Part shown: one piece after another, positions 10,101 to 21,031 of the stretch
How positions within the stretch are numbered: the first letter of the stretch is position 1
Layout: every line of letters begins with the position of its first letter
NCBI GenBank assembly: GCA_021234155.1
Contig: JAJEKV010000218.1
Span: forward strand, 1 to 64,000
Length of the DNA stretch: 64,000 nucleotides
Direction: 5' to 3'
Origin: Isoetes taiwanensis
Lineage: Eukaryota > Streptophyta > Lycopodiopsida > Isoetales > Isoetaceae
The notes under the pieces: generated by a model
Told to the model about the DNA's origin: nothing
The model's database searches: none
What the model saw: only the letters and a program-made list of their open reading frames with translations
Position numbers and translations under genes: made by a program

Positions 10101-10515
10101 GACATGGAAATTGGGGAGCAGATTCCGGGGGCCCTGCGACCGGTGGGAGCCGGGAGCAAGTCTGGAATCGCGACTCAGTTCCAGGCCGCCACAACATGAC
10201 AACTGGGTCGATTTACCTGCTGATCACCTACACATGACTGCCTAGTGGAACTGCTGAGCTCTTTTCCATTCCAGAGGTGGAAGAAGAGATCCAGTTGCCA
10301 TGTTGTATGGGGGGATGGAAGCTGGGAAGCTGATTCCAGGGGGACTCGCTCCCGGCGGTCCTGGAATTAGCGACCCAGCTCCATCCCCCCACAACATGGC
10401 AACTGGGGAGGGGGGGATTTGGCAGCTGATTACCGATTGATGACCTGCTGAGCAGAATTGGAGCGACGTTTTCCATTTCGGAGATGGAATGAGCTCCCCA
10501 GTTGCCATGTTGTTG
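10101..10515. mobile_element. Foldback (palindromic) module cluster
   Basis: The core is a near-perfect 114 bp palindrome. The arm at 10292-10325 (CAGTTGCCATGTTGTATGGG ...) pairs with 10374-10405, and an inner stem ATTCCAGG/CCTGGAAT continues the pairing. A diverged second module lies at 10101-10206. The outer edge ACATGG..TTGGGGAGC (about 10102-10119) is inverted at 10491-10512. Direct repeats (CATCATAAACTTT... at 10011-10042 and 10545-10579) flank the cluster. It looks like nested MITE or foldback insertions. No protein is encoded. Confidence 0.6.
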
Positions 10516-10599
10516 AATATATGATGGTCTCCTCTACAATTGAACATCATAAGCTTTCCATGACCCAAATATGCAAGTAGAAAAGTATGTCTAGCGGAA

Positions 10600-11342
10600 G
10601 TGGCGGCAAAACTAAGTAACGAGGAAATGGAGTAACTTAGGCTATGTTTTTGTTTGTATTCAACCGTTACTAAAATCCCAACATATCAAATGTAGCAGCA
10701 AATAAAACTAAACATTTAAGGCCAAGGGAAAAAAATACTAGCGAAAAGGATAAAATAAAGTATGTAATAAAGTCTGCATTTGACCCTGAAATCCTGAATT
10801 AGTGAGCATCCCGCATTCCGAAAGCGAAATCCCGATAGAATGGGGGATATACCGTAGAAATAAAACCCAGGGATTTCTAATCTGGGAATGAAGGGCACGT
10901 ATTGGTTTACCAAGTTATCTGTTTACCCCAGGTAAGACGCGTTTTTACCGGACCCCTTGTCGCAGTGGAGTGGAGAGTAATCTTACGTGTTCAGGACTAT
11001 TTTTCATTCAGCCATTTTTTCCCTTCTCTGGTAAGACAGAAGCGAAGAGCTTGCTCTACCCCAGCGCCTCCTGCGTCGGAGCCTTTGGAGCTCGCCCACA
11101 TATTGTTTTCGCCATTTTGCTTCTCCTTTGGCGCATAGGTATGTCCCATCTTCCCCCTTTCCTCCAGTTTTTTTTTCGCCATACATACCTATCGGGAGCT
11201 TCTGCCCCCATTTTGCTTCAATTTCTTCATTCCAGCCTTTGCCCCAGCATTTTTGCAGCTGGATCTTGCTGCCAATTTGTTGTAGTGATGTAATCTTGGT
11301 GCCAATTGGATGGCAGGTTTTACTGTTCTAAGTCAGAAGCTT
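10600..11342 (+). other. Upstream region of the WRKY gene, probable promoter and 5' UTR
   Basis: There is no convincing coding region, although several short reading frames overlap. C- and T-rich sequence from about 11035 to 11260 resembles a plant 5' leader. The transcription start cannot be placed from sequence alone, and a 5' UTR intron is possible. Confidence 0.4.
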
Positions 11343-11453
11343 ATGCCCTCGAATGGGTTTCTGAGGGACTTGCCGCCTTGGGTTCACTTGACGGATGGCA
11401 AGATAAGGGCTAATTTTCTACAGGTATGGCGGCAGTGTAGCTCAGTAGGATGA
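11343..11453 (+). CDS. Possible upstream ORF in the WRKY leader, 36 residues
   Basis: ATG at 11343 opens a short frame (MPSNGFLRDLPPWVHLTDGK...) that stops at 11451-11453, 132 bp before the WRKY start. The CTACAG|GTATGG inside it could instead be a splice donor, making this the end of a 5' exon. If it is in the mature leader it could reduce translation of the WRKY frame. No conservation data are available. Confidence 0.3.
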   Translation: MPSNGFLRDLPPWVHLTDGKIRANFLQVWRQCSSVG

Positions 11454-11473
11454 GCTAGTTGTAGGATGGAAAC

Positions 11474-11479
11474 TTGACT
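11474..11479 (+). promoter_or_regulatory. W-box core upstream of the WRKY start
   Basis: TTGACT, the WRKY-binding W-box, lies 107 bp before the ATG, and another TTGAC core lies near 11389. Autoregulation through W-boxes is common in WRKY genes. The motif is short, so this is suggestive only. Confidence 0.3.
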
Positions 11480-11585
11480 TTGTGAAAAACAACTGCGAGC
11501 TCCTTGATGTGGTTTGGCTGTTTCATATTGAGATCTACTTGCGAGAGTTAGATACATAGAGCACACAATAGGGTAGGACCAGAAA

Positions 11586-14500
11586 ATGGAAAGCGAACAG
11601 AGTGGAACTTCAACGGGTGATGGTGGGGGAGGGGTCATGCTGCGGAAGCCAACACCATCACGCCCACAAATAACACTGCCTCCAAGGAACCCTTTAGATT
11701 CACTTGTTAGGAGTTCTGATATGACACCAAGTCCTGTGGCCTTGGCAAGCTTTCTAGCAGAGCATGATCCTGATGACTCAGTTTCATTCTCAAGTCTTCT
11801 GGCAGGAGCTATCTCATCACCTGGAACACAGGGTTCAGGAGAGAAGTCAGATGAAAATGAGGCTGTGTCTGGAGAAAATCATGTGCGCAATTCATCTCCA
11901 AGCGGAAGCTTTGCAGAGAGATTAGCTGCAAGAACAACTTCAGGGAAAGCCTCAGGGTTGCCTGGAAGCCCAAGTACAGGAAGGCCATCAACAGCGCGGT
12001 TTAAGTCTATGCCCCCATCCCGTCTTCCTATTCCATCAAAAAACTGTGTGACTATACCTCCAGGGCTCAGCCCGACAACGTTATTGGATTCTCCAGTTCT
12101 TCTGTCAACATCACAGGTAATGCCCTTGAACTTGCCTTGCATTTTATATTCCTTTTAATTAAGATGAATGTTATGTCTTTATTGGAAATGATGCCTCAAA
12201 GGTCTCCTTGTTTCATGCCATTTTAAAGCAGGCAGAGCCATCTCCAACGACTGGAACATTTCCGCTGCCTTCTTTCCTTAGTAGGAGCTGTGGCCCTACA
12301 GGATCAGAGCCAGCAAAAGAGAAGAGTTCAGAGCTAGGAAACAGTTCAAGCTTTGTGTTCAAACCATTTCCAAAGCCAGGAGCTAGGAGCACCATCTCAC
12401 CTCTTGCAGGCCTGGTGTGTTTTCTGTAGTTTAACAATTGGTCTTTCATGTGTAGTGAACATAATGCAGAGAGAGACTTAAAAAGGTAGGAATCTGTGTG
12501 TTTTGTAAAATGGGTTATTTTAGTAAGGGAGAGATACACAGCTGTTATCGTGAAGATTTGACGAAACGACATGATTTACTCAAACATTATTTCATAAAAT
12601 GTATCTTTGACTTTAAAGTTTTAGTTCACTTTGTTATTGTTGTGAGAGCTAGATGTTATGATGATGTGTTATAGATGTCTGGCGTTTTACATTCTTTGAG
12701 GTCACTGGGTTTGATCGAATGCAATCTCTTTAGACTAAAGAGTTCTCACTGGTTTCATTTGGAGTTGAGAGTTTTGAGTTTGTTGCTTGTCCTTTATTGC
12801 ACCTCATATGTTGATTGAAATTAATAGGAGGTGGAAAGCATAGCAAAGTTTGAGATGGACAAATGTATCAGGCAAATAGAAATTATTAGCATCACAAAGC
12901 ATTGGACTGCAATAATGCTAAAACGGGTGCTAACTTCTCTGCTTGCTGCATGTTAAAGCATCACAAGCATTCCCTTCTTTTCCTGTCCCAATTGGCATGG
13001 TGTTTCAGTTTGTTGTGAATGTTGCAGAACCTATGTCTTAAACTCATCCATAGGGTGGGAAAGAGTTCTCCTCGCTATGTAGTTGATGGACTTGGTATAC
13101 GTGTTATGTATCTTGTGCACTTGTACAGATGTCAATGTGATGTTGGTATTTGGTACATCAGCATTGTTATTAGTGGGGATGCTGTAATTTAATGGAAGGC
13201 ATGATGTTCATCAGTCATTTCCATTCAACTTTCCTCAGTTTGCTTCAAGTTCAGGAACCCAGTCTTAGCTACTTTTCCATGTTATATTAGGGGTGCATTT
13301 GGTGGACAAGGTAGTGAGTGGTAAGTGATGTTTTAAGTCTAAGCTGATGATATCTCTTCTGGTTATAGTTTGAAAAGTTATTGAGTAGTTCAGTTGCTTA
13401 TTGGTGAGCTCTGCCATCTATTCTCACAAACTGCAGTTTCTTTTAGGCACCCTTTGGGCTTTCCCATCAGCAAGCACTTGCGCAAGTGCAAGCACAAGCA
13501 CAGGGGCAAGGTTCATCAGGAGTGCCAGCTTCCACTATTCCAGCAGCACCTGTGGCAGTGATGAGTCGACCAACTCCTTCTTCAGGTGCTATGATCAATG
13601 GTTCTGCTTTAGAGGGTCAGCCGTTTCAATTTAGGTTGCCGCCTAAAGAGGAAAAGACATCAGAGCCAATAGCCCCTGAACAAGATAAGCAGCCACTTGT
13701 TGCTTCAGTTCCAGCCACAGTAGAAAGACCAAATACTTTGGATAGACCTTCAGATGATGGTTATAATTGGCGCAAGTATGGCCAGAAGCTGGTGAAGGGA
13801 AGTGAGAACCCTCGTAGTTACTATAAATGTACGTATGCAAATTGCCCCATGAAAAAGAAGGTGGAACGATCTATGGATGGGCAAGTGACAGAAATTGTTT
13901 ATGAAGGTGATCACAACCATCCCAAGCCCCAACCCACTCGTAGGATGTCAGTTAGTGCTGGTCATGTAAGCTCCGATGGGAATTCGAGAGATTTTCGAGG
14001 GGGAATGGGAAGGCCAGGCACATCTAATGGCAGTAATAGGGCCGCAGGTGGGGATTCAGATTTGGCAGCTTATCGTGGCAATAGTTTGGTGGGTAATGGT
14101 AACCAAGAGCAATCTTCTTCATCTGTCAGTGATGATGACGATAAAGATGATGACGACCCTGAGGCAAAACGCAGGTATAATCTCTTGTTTCTATTCAAAA
14201 CATTTTAATGTTCATATCTTTCTTAATTTAAGCAGGAAATTGAATCTTTACTTAGACATATGACATTTATGTTTGTATCTTTGTCTGTTTTGACTTAGAA
14301 TTCATTATTGACGTTCTCCTTTATTTTCAGGAAGAAGGAAAAGCTTTTAAGGGACTGCCCTCCTGTTCCAAGAACTGTTCGTGAGCCCCGAGTAGTTGTA
14401 CAGACAACGAGCGATGTCGACGTTCTTGATGATGGTTATCGCTGGAGGAAATATGGTCAAAAAGTTGTTAAAGGAAATCCACATCCAAGGTTATAAAACT

Positions 14501-15102
14501 AGTTGATATTCTGTCTAAACTAAAACAATATGTAATATGCATTATTAATGTACTAAAATGCTGTTTGCTTCATCTCATGACATTACAGGAGTTATTACAA
14601 GTGTACAAATTTGGGATGCCCTGTAAGAAAGCATGTTGAAAGGGCATCTAATGATCCTAAAGCAGTTATAACTACATATGAAGGAAAACACAATCATGAT
14701 GTCCCTGCTGCAAGAAACAGCAGCCATGACAGGGTAAATATGGATGCTATGGCGGCGCTACCTGTCCTTGCAAATGAGGCAGGTGTACCTTCAACATCAA
14801 GTTCGTCTACAAACCATGATCATGGATCAAGAACACAATTTACAGATGCTGTAACTGGCAGGGAGTTGCCAAAAGAGAATATGTTGTCTGAGACTAAAGT
14901 GAAAATTGAGCAGCAAATGACGAAAAGCTCGGTATCAGATGGAATGACATTCCTAAATTCAGTAGGCATGAGTAGCATGACAGGCGCCACTATGAAGGAC
15001 CCAGTTAGGCCAAAAGAAGAGCATATGTCAATTATGAATGACTCTTTGTCCTTGCCCTCAGCATTTCAAGGGGCCGCTTCTGGACTGGTATTGGGGCCTT
15101 AA
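11586..15102 (+). CDS. Group I WRKY transcription factor (WRKY2/20/34-like), five coding exons
   Basis: Exons: 11586-12116, 12232-12414, 13447-14174, 14331-14489 and 14589-15102, all with GT-AG introns, giving 704 residues. Two WRKY domains are complete: WRKYGQK at residues about 346-352 (bases 13768-13788) with a C-x4-C-x22-HNH finger, and WRKYGQK at about 519-525 (14443-14463) with C-x4-C-x23-HNH. The last intron splits the second domain at the conserved Arg before SYYKC, as in other group I genes. The N-terminal half holds a Ser-Pro cluster ([22 protein letters not shown]) typical of MAP-kinase targets, a Gln/Ala run (about 250-260), and between the domains an acidic DDDDKDDDD patch next to a basic KRRKKEK nuclear signal. 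It should bind W-boxes in the nucleus, mainly through the second domain. The start is the first ATG in frame and agrees with the usual N-terminus. Confidence 0.96.
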
Positions 15103-16388
15103 TTTATTAGCACTGACTCCTTGGGGTAGACTCGCAGATATTGGAAGTAGCAATGGGAAGAGAAGCTGGTCTTGCAGAAAGACAACTTGTGCATCTCAAA
15201 AAGTTAGTATCAAAGATGCATATTATTTCAACAGCCTGTAAATTACCATGGTATTTCCATGGCATCCTATTGGAGCTTACATCTGGCCTTCACTAGGATT
15301 GAAGATCTAAGCCAGAAGTATAGTCCAATGTTAAAGATTTTGGGTTTGTGTAATTTGCCAACTGAAGTTATTTTCTTGGTGTCGCAACCTTTCTAACAAG
15401 ATGGTTCCCGAGGGAAGCACAACAGTGGTAGCACTGTTAACATGATGTTCAATAGGTCATGGACACAAGCATAGTGGATTGAATTTTTGAGACATTTATG
15501 TCAAAATTTGATTCAATGGGATAACGTTTCATCCAAGTCATCTGGGTGCACATTCCATCCAAAGGGTACTCAGGAGAACCACTTAAACCAAACATGTCGA
15601 TGTGAGATGTCAAAATTATGGGACATGTACAGCCCCCTATTAGATGTAAAATTCATATTTGTACTACATATTTGGACAGAAATTTCTATGTTCAAGTGCG
15701 AAGACAATAGGGTTTCTCGAATTCGATTCGTATGTACTTTAGTGACTTAATATATGACACTGTTCTTTAAAGTCTCCACTGCAGGTTGAAGGATATGCAC
15801 AAAAAGTAGTTTCTTTCCGTCCAATCTAAGGACAAATTGCTTGTGTACACCGAATTCCAAGTCACGACAATTCTAAGTGTTCAATCCAAGTGCTCAATAA
15901 CACGTGAAACAAGTCAAAGAAACCATTTATTTAATCTGCTTTCTCTTTATTGCTCGACGTGCAGGCTATCAATTCTTATTTAAGTTGACAATGGCGTAGG
16001 ATAGTATCCTCAACCAAGTCTTATTTACGTTGACATTAGCTTAGGATAGGATAATATTTTCAACCAAGGAACATGCCGCTAATTTTGATTGGATGGAAAA
16101 TTTGCGATAATTTGTGATCAGAAAATCTTATACTGTGTTTGTCCTTTTCTTTTGTCTACTATAATTATGCAAGCATAGCGTGTCCTGTCCTGGTAGAAGC
16201 GGCTCTGATATATTTCATTGATATAAACAGAAACATAGACATGCACCAGACTATAAATAATTTCGCATGAATCTTTCATTCAAGCTCATATTTGTTTGGA
16301 AACACCAAATAACCTTGGCACGATCATCTATTCTTATCCCATAGATAGCATGGTTATAACAGTTACTGCTTAAGGGGGCACTTCCCGG
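15103..16388. other. 3' regions of the convergent WRKY and ARF-GAP genes
   Basis: No coding region is supported. The first several hundred bases are probably the WRKY 3' UTR and the last part that of the ARF-GAP gene. No sharp polyadenylation signal stands out. Confidence 0.5.
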
Positions 16389-18732
16389 TCAGGCTGATCC
16401 CAATATTGACAAAACCTGCATAGGACATCCGTTTTAGATAAAGTAGCAGTAAACTGACGGTAGTAAACAATATACGTAGTAAACTGATGGTAAAATAACC
16501 AGAAATGACATGGTATTCGGCAGGTTGAGAATAATACATCATGAAATTTAAGGGTTAAAAGGGAAGTTTAACATAAGCTTGTCCTTCTGGATATAGAGCA
16601 GAAACTTGATACCTGCATTGATAGCTTTGCCACTATTTCACTTGCAGACATGTCAAAATTTGGTGAAAAATCTATACTTTCAGATTCTTCATCTTTTTGC
16701 CATGCTCCATCATCTTCTCCAAAAAAGTCCGCACTCGAGATAGATGAGGACGACTAGATGATCATATTACCCAACAAGAACTAGTCAATAGAGATGCTTC
16801 AAAAAATTACTCCTAGGAGCAAGGGTACTCACAGCAAACTTTTTGAGGCGAACTTGTTTATCAACATCACCACCATTCACCTGCTTACCAAAAAACTGTG
16901 TGGATGATATTGATTTAGCATTTGCAAACTTCATCCGTGCTTGGTTGCCCTCGGAAATCTGCAATGTCAAGCTTAAGTTACTACTATAATTATCAATAAC
17001 ATCAGAGGTGAATGTTTTTATTAATTGTTGTATTTTCATCCAACCAATGAGAAAGTATAAAGTAGAACCTGCACCATAGATTCATTTGTTGGCTGCGCCT
17101 TCTTCAGTCCAGTTGTAACACTGACAAAAAAATCCTGAGAAACTGCTGGGGCAGAAACATGATCCCCAGAAATATTGCCAGCATCATCCTTGTCTATGGT
17201 TGGCAAAGATGGGATTTGATTTTCCATGTAGTTGAATTTTAAAGCCCTCGGGACAGCATTTGGTTTTTCGCTTATCTGTGGCTCAGCAGGAGTCTCTAAG
17301 GGCTTTTGGTCATAAAGACTTCCATCCGGCTGCAGATAAAAAATCAGAAGAGCATTTAATATGATGCACTGATGCACAAAACTTGATGAGATTGTATATC
17401 CACTTGGTTCGGAAAATACCGAGGTAATAAGCATCTGCCCGGCTGGAATTGAAAATTCACATGTTGAATTAGAACTTGAAGGAAATTTCCCTCCTCTGTG
17501 GGGATTTTCCTTCATAGTCCTTAAGAACTAGCTGGTTAGAAGTTTAAATTAGCAGGTTAAGTCAAAAAATTGTAGGGAATCTTCCTTTTTAAGGCCTAAA
17601 TTTTTCCATGGAACCATGAGCGATTAGTCAGCATCAACTTTTGTATCTTACCAATATAGTACTTAGAAATTTATCTGCAAGGCATTGTACTTGTTGGCAT
17701 GCTGGCAGCACCTAAGCATCACACGGATAAAAAATGTTCAAAGAGCAGTACCTTGTTACAGATCTTTCTGGCGCCCAGTCCACCAGTTACTTTGATGGAA
17801 CCTACTCTCTTTACTGCAAGTGCAGGCTTCTTTGGCACATTGAGAAATGTACTATGCTGTTTCTTATTTTCTTGCAAGGTGGGACTGCTCTTACATACAT
17901 TCGCATTGAGAGATGTAATATGCTGTTTCTTATTTTCTTGCAAGGCAGGACTGCCCTTAGATGCATTGTCATCTACCATAGCATTAATGGGCAGTGGCTC
18001 ATCTCTGCGATGAACACATGAGCTCCTTGCAACCTCAGTCGCAAGAGTCTGCTTGTATATCTCTGCAGCCCTAGATGTATACTTAGATTCAATTTTGCCA
18101 CCTTCTGTCCAGCCATACTGTCTGAAGAGAGCCTTTGCCCTAGCATTCCCACTGAAACTCATTGCCTTCAGTTGATCTTGGTTCCAGCTGTCAAGTGTAG
18201 TGGACCTGATATTGAATGAACAACATTAGCTAACAATGTAGATTTAAATTTTTTTTTGAAGTGCATAGTTAATAAGCCCGTTGTTACAGTATAAGACATT
18301 TTGCAAGGAAGTTGTACCTCACAAAACTGATGTGCACACCAAGACTTCGATGCATAGCAGAGCAATCTAAGCAGATAAAAATGCCATATGTGACTGATGC
18401 CCATGTTGGATTCTTTGCATTGCAATCGAAACATGTCTGCAGAAATGTTAGTGATTTATTAGTATATACTTACACATACATATTGTTGCAAGATGCATAT
18501 ACAATGGTTACTATGGCATACAGAAAGGAAAAAGAGAGAAGAGGATAGTACCATAGAATTGCAAACATATAAAGAATGTGGGTAGAATACTTTGAAACCG
18601 CGTTGTAAAGCAGACAAAGAAGAAGAGCAAACGAATCCGAAAACATAGATAGTTGAAGCTACTTACTCTGTTTTCAATCTTGCCTCTCAGCTTCCTGAAC
18701 AAAACGTCCCGGTCTATTTCCTCCTCGGCCAT
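16389..18732 (-). CDS. ARF-GTPase-activating protein, AGD8/9/10 (ARFGAP2/3, Glo3) type, seven exons
   Basis: Minus-strand exons: 18732-18667, 18436-18318, 18205-17752, 17329-17069, 16958-16833, 16753-16613 and 16415-16389. All have GT-AG borders and the phases agree, giving about 397 residues. Residues 23-62 carry the ARF-GAP zinc finger C-x2-C-x16-C-x2-C (CFDC ... CLDC, Cys 24, 27, 44, 47), followed by [13 protein letters not shown], which holds the catalytic arginine finger (Arg 52). The domain then continues with LDSW and [19 protein letters not shown]. The C-terminal half has two ISSxxFFG repeats ([20 protein letters not shown]), the Glo3 motif of COPI-coat ARF-GAPs. The family stimulates GTP hydrolysis by ARF1 at the Golgi in retrograde transport. 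Exon 3 contains a duplicated 17-18 residue block ([16 protein letters not shown] / [16 protein letters not shown]). The last exon (eight residues) is the least certain part of the model. Confidence 0.94.
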
Positions 18733-19327
18733 TTTGAAACTGTTAATTTCGAAATGCACTATTGATCACAGTCAGGTGGATTGTTCAAGATAATTAGATG
18801 AAAAGCAGTCTGCAACTGGGTCATATGAATCCATGCAGAAGAGATAGAAGACAGATCACATTATTGGCCTGTAATAGTGTAAGGGAAATAAAAACAAGAT
18901 GATCAGAGATGGTGCAAGGCCGGCGTTGGAAAGGTAAAAGATGAATTATAAACACTTCACAGATCATACATTTGAATAAACGGGGAGGATAGAGTCCGCT
19001 CAGTTGGGAAGCAATCCTGGCGGTCGAGTGCTTGTACGCTACAGAAAACAACCATTGCGGTAAATTTTGTATGGGGCGCCAAGGACGTGTTAGGGATAGA
19101 ACTTAAGTTAGTTTTGGATTTGACTGGCCCCTTTGTGTGGGTCATGTTGAGTGCTAAAAGTTGAGTACACTTGTGATGGACCACCTAACAATTGTCCCCT
19201 GTATCCAATCTTTCATGTTTCCCAAATGCTCTAGCATAGGGGGCCAACCACTCCCTGCCATCTTCTAACTGTTGCCATAGACGCGTCACGCGGAGCTCTC
19301 ACCATTAATCTTGCTCCCACCATCACA
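18733..19327. other. Upstream region of the ARF-GAP gene
   Basis: No coding region supported. It should contain the ARF-GAP promoter and 5' UTR, but no clear TATA box near the start could be assigned. Confidence 0.4.
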
Positions 19328-21031
19328 CTGATAATGCGACAACAATGCTCTTCGTAAGTGCATCACCTTTTCTGCATTCGTTATTTTCCATCTGGCAACA
19401 TATCTACCGACAAATCGTCGAGTTAGTTTCATTTCAGGTGGTAACATCACTCCCTTATACCTACCACATTATTTGTTGGCCCCAACTTGTAGAAAACTAA
19501 ATTCCTAATTGGCTTAAATAACCAGCTTAGATTTCCTGATCATGTTTAGAGTCTTTATGGTCCTTTCCTAACTAACAACATTGGGCATTTAGGTGAAGAA
19601 GTAATTCTGTGTCAATTGGCTTTGTAGGGTAGTCTACAATTATCAACATTTAAAATACATATACCTACTACAATCAAGGATATTTTGTTGTCTTACATAT
19701 GAAGTGTACCTATCCCAATCAAAATTAAGACGATTCTCCTTCTCTATTGTTGACTATTTAAATTCATTTGATTATGTCATCCTTGTATGTGCTACAATAA
19801 TATGTACTAAATAACGCATAAAGGGATGTTTATTGACCAATCATTCATATCCCTTTACTTTCAAAAAGAATATCCAAGATCCTATATTCTATATTCTGAT
19901 CTCATTTATGTGCGTGAGTCCCATGTTTGAAAGATAATTGAGAGAACCTTAACCCACTTGAAGTTTCGTCTAGCGGTTACCATTTGTTACAAGTAGTTGG
20001 TCCAATAGGTCAACATGCAAGGTGCATGACTATATGCATCTTATAGGCCAATGGTCTCCAACGAATGTCCTCCTATATTAATTTGGACCATAAGAAATGA
20101 TTAAAACATGTTGATCTCCTTCAAGTGAGTTATATATCTCCCTCTAAATGATGCAAAGAAATACATATCCAAGACTAAGGCTTTAACCGTTTCCAATTGT
20201 AAAGCAAATTCAACTAATAGCCTACAAGTGAAAAGTAATTAGCACTGAGTAGGTCTTTGTTGGAGGAAAATAGATGGCAATATACACGGGATGACCCTCT
20301 TCCTTTTCCCATTCCAGCACTAATGTGATTAGACTTTAATAAGCTATATTATATGTGCTAGCAGTGATTCAATGGATTGTTTAGATAATCCTTGTCCTCA
20401 ATGGTTGCATTATTTAATAGCCACACATTCATTGTACACAAAGCTTAAGGTCTAATCTATTATGTTAACTGCTCGAAAGACTCAGTGTTTCTAGCAGAAG
20501 CACTCATATCTTATCTTAATTTTCTCATTTCTTCATTAAACTCATGTTTTGAAGGAAAATATTTGAATGAGATGCGACCAATTACCCTTCCTATGAAGCT
20601 GCTGGAATGTTTTCCTCGAGTTCTCTCTAGTACACTGTTGTAGATTGTTCTAGAATGGCCACCACTAAAAAATCTACTCCTTCATCAAAATGGAGATTAT
20701 TGTGCTGTAGATACTTGGAGCTTTATATTGTAAAGACAAAATGAATCTATAGACAATGCTCCCAAAGCTTCAACAACCAATCAAGTTCATGTGGAGGCTA
20801 GATAAACTCAAGATAATGCGACAACAACTCGCTCTATAATTGCACCACCTTTTCTACATTTTTTATTTTCCATCTGGCAACATATCTATCGACAAATCAT
20901 CTCGTCATCTATTCATTTTAGGTGGTAACATCACTCTCTTATATGTACCCCCAACTTGTAGAAAATTATATTCCTAATTGGCTTAAGTAACCACCTTAGA
21001 TTTCCAAATCAAGTTTAAAGTCTTTATGGTC
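19328..21031 (+). repeat. Pair of direct repeats of about 225 bp, 1.25 kb apart
   Basis: 19328-19562 (AATGCGACAACA ... CCATCTGGCAACATATCTA ... GTCTTTATGGTC) recurs at 20812-21031 with roughly 85 percent identity by eye. The second copy stops exactly where the GC-rich LINE sequence begins. The 1.25 kb between the copies is AT-rich with no gene recognised. The pair could be the LTRs of a small non-autonomous retroelement, but I see no PBS after the first copy. Confidence 0.65.

Noticed and set aside
10902-11331. Several overlapping plus-strand frames before the WRKY gene
   Set aside because: Low-complexity leader sequence, no domain, and mutually overlapping frames.
19328-21031. LTR pair of a complete retrotransposon
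   Set aside because: No PBS follows the first repeat and no TG...CA ends or coding remnant were seen. It is kept only as a direct repeat.
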